Positions 47,757 through 57,726 of a stretch of 64,000 nucleotides of DNA are shown here, piece after piece. Source of the stretch: Neoconidiobolus thromboides FSU 785 (Eukaryota > Entomophthoromycota > Entomophthoromycetes > Entomophthorales > Neoconidiobolaceae); NCBI GenBank assembly GCA_025603075.1, contig MU626272.1, positions 1 through 64,000 of the forward strand. Direction: 5' to 3'. How positions within the stretch are numbered: the stretch's first letter is position 1; every line of letters starts with the position of its first letter. A program made the translations under genes and the position numbers. The notes beneath the pieces were generated by a model, which was not told the DNA's origin, made no database searches, and saw nothing but the letters and a program-made list of their open reading frames with translations.

Positions 47757-47861
47757 TATGGGGATGTATTTTTGTATTTGAGAATTTTACTAATAATTTT
47801 TCCACTTAAATAGGGCTTAAAAAATGGAAAAAGTAATGAAACCAGAAAAAACATCCCTATA
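47757..47861 (+). repeat. MITE-like element, copy 9 (best preserved)
   Basis: Plus orientation, TATGGGGATGTATTTTTG to AAAACATCCCTATA, flanked by TA on both sides, which suggests a TA target-site duplication. The centre (TTCCACTTAAATAGGGC, then TTAAAAAATGGAAAAAG) can fold on itself. Confidence 0.9.
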
Positions 47862-48109
47862 TGCTAACTGTTGATTAAAAATTTAATTAAGAACATGTAT
47901 ATTTGTCTTGCTACATTCAAGTAAAGTTGATCTGTAATTAGGATTTATATAATATTTGACTAGTTATTTGTTTTTATTTTTTATATAACTATATGTTTAA
48001 ATAAACTATTTCTAATAATATTTGTAAATTTAAGATTTAAATAAGTTATGATAATATTGTTGTGATATAGTAAAATAAAAAAGTATTTTTAAATCATCTA
48101 AAAGATAAA

Positions 48110-48211
48110 ATGAGAGTGTCTTTTTTAGTTTTATCACTTTTCTATCTTTTAAGCGCTGTTTAAGTGGAAAGATTGTTAGTAAAATTCTTAAACCAAAAAA
48201 TACATCCCCAA
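48110..48211 (-). repeat. MITE-like element, copy 10
   Basis: Minus orientation, ATGAGAGTGTCTTTTTTAG to AATACATCCCCA, core TAAGCGCTGTTTAAGTGGAA. Confidence 0.85.
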
Positions 48212-48530
48212 ATTCTAAAATTTTACTAAATTGTATTGTTTGTAAAAGAAACTTTGAGACATCGCGCTCCAAATTAGCTTTTATTTTTCAGCATAAGAAA
48301 ATTAAGTGCAATGAGCACTTTACTAGAAGCATTATACTATATTATACTATCCTCGATTAAGATAAAGTATTTGAAAAAATTAATCTTCGACCTTTTTAAA
48401 CTATCAACTAGCTCTTGATTTAAAGGGGTGTTAATAAAACTAAGAACAAATAGAGTTGCATTCATACTAAATTTATGCCAAACTTTGGAGAAATTAAATA
48501 AAGTGAGCTAAAAACTCAAAATCCTTTTTT

Positions 48531-48565
48531 ATTCTTATTTTTATTCTTATTTTTATTCTTATTTA
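48531..48565. repeat. Short tandem repeat (12-bp unit)
   Basis: Three copies of ATTCTTATTTTT head to tail, about 40 bp upstream of the next gene's ATG. Probably simple-sequence noise in the 5' leader. Confidence 0.8.
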
Positions 48566-48602
48566 TTTGTTCAACTTTTAATTATTAATTAATACATTTA
48601 AC

Positions 48603-49948
48603 ATGTTATTCAAAAAAAAACCCTCCAATAAATCAACAACAGACCCATCAACTCGAAACTTGAAGTATAGATTGGTAAGTAATTTAATAAGTGATTAGTA
48701 GTTAGATAGCAAGCTTTAGCTTCTGCAACTTTCCTTCAGCTTATTTTAATATAACTATATTAGGTACCAAGGTTCTTTTGGGCACGATTGATGTTATATT
48801 TATGTTTATTACAAACCATATGTATGATATGTTTAGTGATATATTTAGAAATTAAACCTTCATCTGAGTTAACGTATAGGTTGATATTTCTGGTAGCTCA
48901 AGTATTTTCATTAATTATATGTTGGGATGCGGTAAATAAGCTAGTTTATTTGATAGTAAATTAAATCTTATTAATTAATTAAAGGTTACTCATAAAAACG
49001 TGATCCAAGCGATATCATTTATTATTTTTAATGGGTTTTGCTTATCTTTTGTAGTGATTCAACATCAAAATATTAGACCACCATATAAAGGAAAAGAGGT
49101 ATTACTAGCTATTATTATTGCGGAGGCATGCTGTACAATATCATATATCGCTTTAACTTGGGAAATTTATCGGGAATATGGATGGAAAATCTACAAGAAA
49201 CTTGGGGCAGATGAAGCAATTCATAGTAAGTTTTGAAACAACATATTTTGTACAGTTAATTGAATCGATTAAATTCTTAGAGATGTATAAGCATTATCAA
49301 ATTTTAATTGTATTAATGGAAATGGAACTTTTTCTATCTCTTGCTGTGGCAGTACAACTTGGTACCAATGATCACTTTGTTAATAATGAGATTTATGTTC
49401 AGCTTGCTTTTGTTATACCAATCAGTGTCATCATTTTAGGGATTGCTTTTTACGCAGTAAGAAAAAAGATATTGTTAATTATTTTACTAATTTATTTGTA
49501 GTTAACGAAGGAGAATAAAGTGATAATGCTCTTAGTAATAATCATTCACTTTTTAACTTTGGCATATTTCATATATCGTATTTACAGAGTTACCAGTGTA
49601 TTTAGTAGCACTGAGATAAGTGAAAACCCTTACATCAATACGGGATACTATCTTACGTTTTCATGTAATATTTTATTACTATTATATTATCAATCCTTAA
49701 TATTATTTTAGTATCAGTAACGATTGTTATAAACATTTTAACTTTGATTTATTTAATCAAATGTTATCTCGATTTTGGTAAAGGACTTTCAGAACAAAGT
49801 GAGTTGTTTTAATACATAATGTTTACTCATTTCTTATATATTTTTAGTTTTAAGACATCGGTTGAAAAATCGATCTTTAGAAAATGGAGTAGATCAAGAA
49901 TTAGAGGATGGAGATGTGTTAAGTATACCAAGGTTTCAATTAGACTAG
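48603..49948 (+). CDS. UPF0658-like multipass (Golgi) membrane protein
   Basis: Seven exons (48603-48674, 48764-48931, 48985-49225, 49281-49456, 49502-49664, 49712-49798, 49848-49948) give 335 aa. About seven hydrophobic helices are visible, the first in MLYLCLLQTICMICLVIYL and others in VVIQHQNIRPP-adjacent and MEMELFLSLAVAVQLGT regions. The short basic N-terminus and a charged tail ending SIPRFQLD resemble UPF0658 Golgi membrane proteins (fission yeast C1952.10c group). Function is not established in the family. All joins are in phase; introns are 46-89 nt. Confidence 0.75.
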
Positions 49949-50171
49949 AGGAAAGGGATTGTTTTGCCTTTAATTTATTAAAATTAAGTAGTTTTATTAT
50001 TATTAAACTGATATTTAAAAAAATAAAGTCATCTAATTTATTAGTAAAAATTTATTGAAGCATTTTAATTTGCTTAATAAGCACCAGATAGTTTAGCTTA
50101 ATGTTTGGCAATATTTTAACTAATAACTTAAATCATATATAGTAATGATTTATTTATTTTTTACACCCGCT

Positions 50172-52552
50172 TCAATCTTTATCATCTTTTATTGCATATA
50201 ATTGGGAGGATTTATTTAAAATATGTTCAAAACTTGTATACCACTAAATATTATTAAATTGGTTATTGTGTGATTAATGTGAATAGTAATAATAGTTACC
50301 TGCTCAATGAATCCTTGCGATTTTAATTCTTCATAAATTTTTTTAAATTGAACATCAAAATCATTATCCTCATTTGTATGTTCTCTAACTAACTCTTGTA
50401 TTTCACATAATATGTTAAATTTAAAATGGAATAATTTATGATATATCACCACTCTAACTTTACAAAATTTTCCTACATTGTACTGCATCCCTGTTTGCTT
50501 ATTTGGGTTTGGGATCTAACTATTAATCGAGTCCATTATAATATTAATTAAAAAACTCACTTTTTGTAAATATTTTGGATCATAAAGTGGGCCACTAAGA
50601 TTCAGTTCAAACGTTGATTTACGTCCCCTTTTCTCACATGCTTCACACCCATCAAGTACAGTACAAAGTTGTGATACTTTTAAAATAGGAAAACGTTCTA
50701 CCCAACTCTAATCGATATTATAAAATTAATTAGAGAAATGGATCAAAATTACTTTAAAATCAGATTGCCATGCTGCACTTTGAACAAGGCTTGATCTATA
50801 ATCGTCTAGTTTATTAGCAATTGCTTTATAGCCTCTAAAGCTACCATCATCTCAAAAAATATTTAATACTTATAAAATATTTTTCTTATTTTTGTTATTT
50901 ACCTTCATGATATAAACCTTCAATGTATTCTAAATCAATACAATTTTTAATTAAAACTTGACAAAATAAATCAAAGCTGTCTTTTAAACTCATTGCTTTC
51001 ATAAATTCAGCTATAAATTATCAGCTATTATTAACAATAAACAAAATAAAATTACTAGGTATCTGAGCTAATGTAGCTGCTTCTTCTTCATCGGTAATAA
51101 CATCAACAACAAAATTATCTTCATTTGTTTCACTCTCAATAGATTCTTCTTCACTTTGTAAAGAGATAGTACTATCATCTTCGTTTTGATTATCTTTTTT
51201 GATTGTTATAGGTATTATTAAAATAAAATAACAACTCATTACTCTTTCTTCTCTTCATAGCTTCTTGAAACCTATTAATATGTTGACTATTCCTTGAGCG
51301 TAATCTGCTATCATAAACCCCTTTTATACGTTTAGTTAAACAAATTAATCAAAAAGTATAGTAAAATTTTTACTGTTTTTTTTTAAATCTTCTAAATCGT
51401 CTTCTAATTCTATCATAGTTAAACTTTAATTCTATTTATATTTGTTAGTATTATTTTCTTCACCTTTCTGAGAATTTTCGAAATAATTGTCACTATCATT
51501 TCCATCTTCATCATTACCAGCATTTTCCTCATCTATAATTATGAATTTAATTATAATCGACAACGAGCTAAAATATACATACCATCTTGTGGAAAAATTG
51601 TCTCATTTAAGTTATTTGATGACTCAATTTGATCTGCTTCCTCTTCCTCTTCATCCGAAGAATCGATGACTTTAACAATCAGTTTTCAGATCTTATTAAA
51701 ATTAGTTACTTACGGATAGTCCTTCTCCTCTTAGTTGTTGGCTTTATTATACTTTGTTGTGAGGAGTTCATTGTATTAATACCCGAATTTTGTCGATTGA
51801 TTATTTCTAATTAAAAGTTAGTATCCCTATTAATTAGTTGCTAATTAATTTTTTACCTTTAGAGATATTAAGTTCGGTTGAATTCTCATGACTTGACTCT
51901 ATGTTGGGTTCATTATTATTAGTAGAATCAGGAGCACTTTCTTTCCTAATTGATTCAAAATTGAAATGTTTTTCGCTAATCTCCTCATCATTTTTACTAT
52001 TTGTATTAGTATCAGATGGTTCGATTTTTATGACTTCATTAACGCTTCCTTTAATCTTTGGCTTAAGATTAAAAAATTTACTGAAAAAAGTTTCTTTGTA
52101 CTCTTTTCTAATTTTGTTAGATGACGAATCGTCTTCACTATTTTCTTTTTTGATATCACCAGGTATTAATTTGTCTTTATCATTCATTTCTTTTTTTTAC
52201 CTATAGTTAGCATCACTTATATTATTAAAATAATATTTTTTACTTTTTAGCTGGGTTTCCACATTATAGTTAGTGCTTGATTTATCCCCTTTGATGATAT
52301 TAATATTAAACTTAGTAATATTTTATCAATGTTACCATTAGTGCTATTAGGAGATCTATTAAAATTAATAAATTCATATACATTTATCAAGTAATTTTTA
52401 AGTACCTTCTTGCTGGTATTACGACTTTTAATTTCTTTGTTGGACTATTGTAAATTTACATTAGTGTTAAATCATTATTTATTAGTGATTTACATCTTAA
52501 CTAATTCATACACGTAGTTTTTATCGTCCTCTTTTTTATTCACTTCCTTCAT
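50172..52552 (-). CDS. DUF4211-domain nuclear protein
   Basis: Sixteen minus-strand exons join to 545 aa: 52552-52494, 52444-52406, 52355-52336 (20 nt), 52288-52244, 52189-51857, 51806-51714, 51669-51583, 51532-51464, 51409-51374, 51320-51243, 51193-51056, 51010-50903, 50850-50753, 50707-50561, 50515-50300, 50243-50172. The N-terminal 320 residues are Lys/Glu/Asp/Ser-rich and disordered (SSDEEEEEADQIE), with a basic KPTTKRRRT that may be a nuclear signal. The C-terminal half is a DUF4211 domain (about 360-545) with SWVERFPIL, the cysteine pair CEACEKRGRK, LSGPLYDPKYLQK and VGKFCKVRVVIYHKLFHFK. Related proteins (CCDC82-like) are nuclear and poorly understood; no enzymatic residue is evident. 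All joins keep phase. Confidence 0.8.
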
Positions 52553-52903
52553 TGTTGACTAGTTATAAAAAGTAATGATTGATTTTATTTTTTCATTCTA
52601 TCTAAAAAATCAGGGATTTTTACCTATGACAGTAATTTTCAAGTAATGACTTAATGAAAAAAAACTTATTATCCATTAAAAGAAATAAAATTGAATCCTT
52701 TATATCAGTAATTATGACTCGATGATTGTTTGTTAAAAGTGAAAATAAATATCAATCTTAATAACAATAAAAAATATAAAGCAACTTTCAATATTTATTA
52801 TCGAGCATATCACAAAAACAAGCCACTTAACTCATCTTCCAAAATTCCATTGATTCCTTGAAACTCCCCAAATTACCTTATAAACAGATCAAACATAGAT
52901 AGT
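52553..52903. other. Intergenic, Duo1-like 3' end to DUF4211 gene
   Basis: About 350 bp of AT-rich spacer; no gene seen. It contains the promoter of the DUF4211 gene. Confidence 0.5.
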
Positions 52904-53616
52904 TTAGCGGAAGTGTTTAGCTTTAGGACTAAATAAGCTAAAATTTGGAGGATGCATCCCATGTTTAATACTTTGACGATGTAGTGTATTACCCTTTAAA
53001 GTACCCCTATCTACTCTTCTTGCCAATGTTTCTGGTTTATCAGTAGTAGGTATGACTACATCTTCCTTATAGTTAGTTAAAAAGGATTGAGCTTCTTCAA
53101 AAAATTCAGGGTCGAATACTCGGCTTGTTGTCTTTTTCTTTTTTTCTAATCTTTCAGCTTCTTTTTGATCCTATATATATTTAAATTAAAAATTAAAATA
53201 AATAAATATCATCTTACTTCTAAACCACCATTCCAGTTATTATCTCTTAAAAGACCTTGATAATTAATAGCTGTATCTAAAATGCAAGACCACATTTCCA
53301 ACATGGTATCACTTTGAGTAACATTAGTTTGAAGTTCTCGAATCGAAGTTTGCATCTTTTCAAGTTCCATATCCATTTGGATAGCAAACTGATTTAAGCT
53401 TTTGACCTGTGTTAGTTCTTTTTCTAAAAACTCAATTTCTTCATCCACTTTTTTAATCACATCTGGTACATTTAGCCCTATAAACTCTTCCAATTTTTCA
53501 CTGGTGCCATATCGCTCAATATCTAATAATTGTCCGATTCGACTATCTTGCATATTAGCTTCTGAAAAATTCCTTTCTGCATTAATCCTTTTAGTATAAC
53601 TTTCATAATAACTCAT
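52904..53616 (-). CDS. Coiled-coil protein, possible DASH subunit Duo1
   Basis: Two minus-strand exons (53616-53218, 53170-52904) give 221 aa. A long coiled coil at about 50-110 (VDEEIEFLEKELTQVKSL, then MDMELEKMQTSIRELQ) ends in EMWSCILDTAINYQGLLRDN followed by WNGG. That W-x-x-I-L, helix, L-L-x-x-x-W-x-G ending is the pattern of Duo1 in the kinetochore DASH/Dam1 ring, which links chromosomes to microtubules. The tail is basic (KKKKTTSR) and ends SLFSPKAKHFR. The assignment rests on this short motif and the coiled-coil length; an unrelated coiled-coil protein is not excluded. Confidence 0.6.
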
Positions 53617-54390
53617 CTTCCTAGAGACTTTTTAAACGAAATTAAATTTAAAAAATATAATCCAGTTGAGCTGAGATTGAAGTGTTGTTTTTGCATTCAA
53701 TTTAGGTTGAAAATTTGCAGTGCTTTTAATATTTTTTATTTTTAAACTAGAAATTGGGTCCAATGTTAACAATTTGCTGATTAAAATAGTAATGTCTTCT
53801 AGTATATATCAATAAAGCTTAAGGAGCCTTTTCCCTCTATAAACTATCATAGATTTAGTAAATTAGTCCTCCGGATGGGATTACAATGAGTTAAAGATCT
53901 TTAATGGCATAAATGGTGTTTTTGTGTGGCGTTTATGAACAATGTATGAATAGTTTACCATATTTAAAGATTTCAGTAGTTTGAAGAAGATTGGCTGGTT
54001 ATCAAATTAAACTTTTAGGAGCTGCTTATATTGAGAGGCTTATTGTAATTAAGGCACAAAGTTAAAGTAAGAACTTGAAATAAAAAGAATGCAAGCTACT
54101 ACTAAATCAGTTTTTTTTACAAAATTTGTAACAAATTTACAATTTAGTTGTAAAGAAATTAGTAAAGAAAGTAAAGTAACAAGGCAGTTAAAAGGTGACT
54201 TTAAGCTTTATGCTAATAATATTGTAAATAAAATCCCTATGAATGAATTTTGAAGCTTGATTGGAATTTATTAATTTTTTTTTCATTTTGATTTAGCTTG
54301 GAATTTAAAATTTGTTAAAATTTCAAGGCTTCAAAAAGTAGAAATTTTTAAATTTTTAAATTTTTAAATTAATTTCACATTAAAAAAAAC
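53617..54390. other. Intergenic, divergent Duo1-like and RNase H genes
   Basis: 770 bp; no gene, repeat copy or tRNA recognised. Contains both promoters. Confidence 0.55.
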
Positions 54391-54993
54391 ATGTCCAAAA
54401 CAAAATTCAAAAAAACACAAACACCTCAAACTAATAAAAAAAAACAATGTATTTGTTGTCAACAAGAATTTGAACTAACTTTAGCAAAAAGATTATGTAA
54501 TCCTATATCTACAATTAAGATTCATACCGATGGCTCTTATTATGTAAGAGAAAAACAAAGTATTGGTTGTGGTATTGGGGTATATTTTGGTAAAAATAGT
54601 AAATTGAACGTAGCTGCTCCAATGCATTTTATCACCAATGTAGGACCTAGAAGTATTACTAGAGCTGAATTATCAGCCACTTTATTAGCATTGAGAATCA
54701 TGAGTGGGTTTCCTGAGAAAATTGAAATAATCACGGATTCGGAATATATAATCAAAAGTATACCAAAGTTGAATAGTTGGTTAATTAGACAATGGAGAAA
54801 TAGCAATGGAAAAAAAATCGTTAATTGGGATTTATTTGAATTGATTTATTTATGCTTGTTAAAGTTAAATGTACAATTTACTCATGTGAACGCTCATAAA
54901 AAGAATATTGATAACGATATGGCCGATTATTTAGCTAAGTTAGGGGCCAATGAAGATATTGGGTTTGAGTATTTAAAGCCAGTTAGCTTTTAA
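54391..54993 (+). CDS. RNase H type 1-like protein
   Basis: A single exon of 200 aa. The RNase H fold carries the full catalytic set: Asp47 (HTDGS), Glu93 (TRAEL), Asp116 (TDSEY) and Asp179 (NDMADYL), with His169 in the flexible loop. It should cut RNA in RNA-DNA hybrids. The usual N-terminal hybrid-binding domain of eukaryotic RNase H1 is replaced by a 40-residue basic stretch with a tight Cys cluster (CICC at 20-23). Such stand-alone domains occur both as cellular genes and as retroelement relics; no reverse transcriptase or integrase sequence flanks it, so a cellular gene is favoured. Confidence 0.88.
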   Translation: MSKTKFKKTQTPQTNKKKQCICCQQEFELTLAKRLCNPISTIKIHTDGSYYVREKQSIGCGIGVYFGKNSKLNVAAPMHFITNVGPRSITRAELSATLLALRIMSGFPEKIEIITDSEYIIKSIPKLNSWLIRQWRNSNGKKIVNWDLFELIYLCLLKLNVQFTHVNAHKKNIDNDMADYLAKLGANEDIGFEYLKPVSF

Positions 54994-55099
54994 TAATTGT
55001 TATTATAAAGAAATAGAATAAAACTCAAATTAATTTCAATAAAAATGAATAGTAACTTTAATTTAAATAATAATAATGATAATGATAAAATAAAGAAGA

Positions 55100-55924
55100 C
55101 TATAACTGGTTCAACTTGGTTATACTTATTTCTGGAGAAGGTATATCTTGTAATATTTTATACTACTAACTAATTAATATCCTTATTAATTATGTTATTA
55201 TTAACTTACTGGGCTAATAACAATATTTTCATTCGAGTTGCTTTGTTCTAAATTAGAATCAACTAATTTTAACTATAAATAAATAAATAAATAAATAATT
55301 CTATTTGTATATTTTATAGTAATATTAAACTACATTATTATTAGTTTCTTGATCCTAAATGAAAAAAATTAACATTCTATTCAATGTCTTTACTTTAAAA
55401 TACTTACTTCTTCGCTATTTTCTTCTACTTTATCCTCTTCTTCCTCTTTCTCTTCCTCTTCATCAAAGTTAGAAATACTGAATCCTTCATTAGGTAAATT
55501 TAGTTCCAATTTTAAATTATCAAATGTGGGCGTATTATCATCACTCGCTTTATTGATTTTGATCTATAATTTACATAAGTATAGTTCAAAATATCAATAT
55601 CAACATTCAAATTTTTACCTGCTCATCCACCAAATTAGCTAACCTTTGTAATTCTTCGTCTTTAACTAATTCTACATTTGATTGTACTTCTTCTTCGAAT
55701 TGAAAAACACTAACTTCCTCTTCTTCTTCTTGATTTAAAGTTTTAATTGAATGACTGCTATATCGACGATCTACTTTATTCCCTCTATTCATACTATCCT
55801 CTTGTAATAAACGTTCAAACTCTAAGTCATCCATAGCATCAATAGCTTCATAATGTTGATTTCTTACAATTTGATTATTAAAGGAAGACTCTTTTGGTCC
55901 CATACATGCCATACAATTTCCCAT
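55100..55924 (-). CDS. N-myristoylated/palmitoylated acidic protein, about 200 aa
   Basis: Minus-strand exons joined from the ATG at 55924 through a 3' end at 55100; the first exon covers residues 1-102, and four short ones follow (with tails such as DQETNNN and YKILQDIPSPEIS). The protein begins MGNCMACMGP: Gly2 with nearby cysteines is a strong dual myristoylation and palmitoylation signal, so it should sit on a membrane surface. The rest is acidic and disordered (EEEEEVSVFQFEEE, EEEEKEEEEDK) with a basic RRYSSHS patch. LAMTOR1/Ego1-type anchors start in a similar way, but no further similarity is visible, so I give no function. Exon joins after the first are less secure than elsewhere. Confidence 0.6.
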
Positions 55925-56199
55925 TTTATATTGTTCTTTTTAATATTAGTGGTGTTGATGGTAAAATGGAAAAGCTAGTTGATTTTTTTTCAAAGTCACA
56001 ATTTTTATGCTTGAATCATCTAACTCCACTATTATTAAATATTTTGGGCCAAACTCCTATTTTTAATAGTTTTTATCAAAATGTGTGCTTAATCTCAACC
56101 TTCAATTTTACCAATAAAATAACATTTAATTTTAACTAAATAAAAAAACAAGCATCTTAAAGTGTATTAAGTATAAAAGCTTGATTAAAAAATAAAGAA

Positions 56200-56631
56200 A
56201 TGCAAAGTAAACAGACTTCAATAAAGATGTTCAAAATAAACTTATATTTTTTAGATACGACAACAAACTCGGAAGAAACGAATGGTTTGATAAACAATGC
56301 TAATAGTATCAATGATCGGTATACTAATAGTAATACGAACAAAAAAATATCTAGTAGTTTTTCGTTAGCAGCTAAAAGTGTAACGGATCTCTATCGAGAA
56401 GCGCACCAGCAACAAAAAATAGCTTATAAAAAAGGATATGAACAATGTTTAAGAGATATGGTGAATTTTGTTAATGAACAATTAAGGTTACAAAATGAAA
56501 CTTCTACTCGTGGTTTTGATACCCCTTTTATTGCTTTAAATCAATTAGAATCTTTTACCAGTGAAAGGTTGACTCAGATTTATAATGAAACTAATAATAA
56601 TCAAAATGACGAGGAAGGATTTATGGAATGA
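56200..56631 (+). CDS. HAPSTR1/C16orf72-like protein
   Basis: The frame from ATG 56200 encodes 143 aa. The centre, SFSLAAKSVTDLYREAHQQQ followed by GYEQCLRDMVNFV, resembles the LYR-containing helix pair of HAPSTR1/C16orf72-type stress-response cofactors. The N-terminal 50 residues are Asn/Thr/Ser-rich. A more likely structure has a 48-nt intron (GTAAAC...TTTTTTAG, 56207-56254) right after the second codon, which keeps frame and gives a start of M-Q-N-T-T-T; the unspliced reading also stays open. The family link is inferred from a short motif. Confidence 0.6.
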   Translation: MQSKQTSIKMFKINLYFLDTTTNSEETNGLINNANSINDRYTNSNTNKKISSSFSLAAKSVTDLYREAHQQQKIAYKKGYEQCLRDMVNFVNEQLRLQNETSTRGFDTPFIALNQLESFTSERLTQIYNETNNNQNDEEGFME

Positions 56632-56889
56632 ATATGCAGTGATAATGAATACGTCTTTATAAGCTTATTAAATTGTATTAATTTAAAATAAACTATTTTT
56701 TATACCAAGGTAAATTAAAGTCACTTTTTTAATTGCTTTGTTTTATCATAGAATGTATAGTCAAGAAAAGATTATCAATCAAACAATAAAATTAAAAAAA
56801 TATCAACCATGTTGTCATCATTTAATTGAATTTTGATTAAAATAAAAAAAATGTTAATCTTTTATCTACTTTAAATCGATGTTTATTTT

Positions 56890-57294
56890 TTAATGATGGT
56901 GCTGATGGTTACTTTCTTTTTGTACTCTTTCTAAATAAACACTAGATATTAAGTTCCAAGCTTCCATATAACGCTCAGTGCATTTATTAACACAAGTCTA
57001 AAAAAAAGTCGAATTAAAAAAATTATATATTGAAAAGCTTTCAAAAATTAAATCTACCTGTTCAGCTGAAGAAAAAGAAGTACCTGGTACAGGTATACAC
57101 ATTTTGAAACATTTATCGTTAAGTTTCTATATTTTGTAATAGAATTTCATAAATATTCTATTTAAAAAGCTATTAAATAAACTTACAGTAATCAATTCTT
57201 GAACATTAGCCATAGCAAATTCACCCTTTAATTGATCCATAATTTGTTGTTTTTTATCATTATCGGCACCTTTGTTTCCACCAAAAAAGCTCAT
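56890..57294 (-). CDS. tim13: Tim13, small Tim chaperone of the mitochondrial intermembrane space
   Basis: Three minus-strand exons (57294-57187, 57126-57058, 56997-56890) give 94 aa. The twin C-x3-C pattern (CFKMC and CVNKC, 15 residues apart) defines the small Tims, and the ANVQELI and RYMEAWNLISSVYLERVQ segments match Tim13 specifically. It works with Tim8 to chaperone hydrophobic precursors from the TOM complex to TIM22 or SAM. The C-terminus ends with His-rich NHQHHH. I start at MSFFGG; a longer in-frame ATG upstream is out of keeping with homologues. Confidence 0.92.
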
Positions 57295-57726
57295 CTTTGA
57301 TTTTAGGTTTCTATTTGTATATCTGTTTTTAATACAAAAAATTGAAATACACAAATTGTATTTCTTTAAATCTTTTCAATTTTCAAAAATAGTCTTTAAA
57401 TCTCCCAATCAAATCAACTCTTTTTGCTATGATTTATCTGCAAAAGTAGTTAAAATAAGGGAGTTTGCAATCTACAAACAGAGAGATATTCCTACTTTTA
57501 TAATTCCAACTTCATAATGAATAAGTTAACTTTTCAAATTAATTCCATTTAAGTGCCATTTACTTTAATAATTTTTTCTCTTTGATTTATTATAATTAAA
57601 ACAATTCATTATTCATAGCTACTTTTAAAATAATAATTTCAAAAAAAAATTCAAAAATAATTCAGTTATTTATAATGATAGCGAAAAAATAACTTAAATC
57701 TTTATTAAAATCCCATATAACACTTA
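57295..57726. other. Intergenic, Cyk3-like 3' end to Tim13
   Basis: About 430 bp with no gene seen; contains the Tim13 promoter and the Cyk3-like gene's 3' end. Confidence 0.5.

Larger units (their letters stand above)
46315..48602. other. MITE-rich interval
   Basis: 2.3 kb without a gene but with four MITE copies (46613-46700, 47423-47527, 47757-47861, 48110-48211). Short open frames at 47479-47682 and 48030-48272 overlap MITE sequence and are not called. Near the right end, 48531-48565 is a small tandem repeat of about 12 bp. Confidence 0.65.

Noticed and set aside
48030-48272. 80-codon minus frame
   Set aside because: Mostly MITE copy 10 read on the other strand.
55045-55140. Plus-strand ATG frame MNSNFNLNN... 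at the 3' end of the myristoylated gene
   Set aside because: Short, Asn/Asp-rich, overlaps the minus-strand gene's last exon; no further exon found.
55894-56139. 81-codon plus frame at the myristoylated gene's start
   Set aside because: Overlaps the 5' end of a better-supported minus-strand gene; hydrophobic AT-bias peptide.
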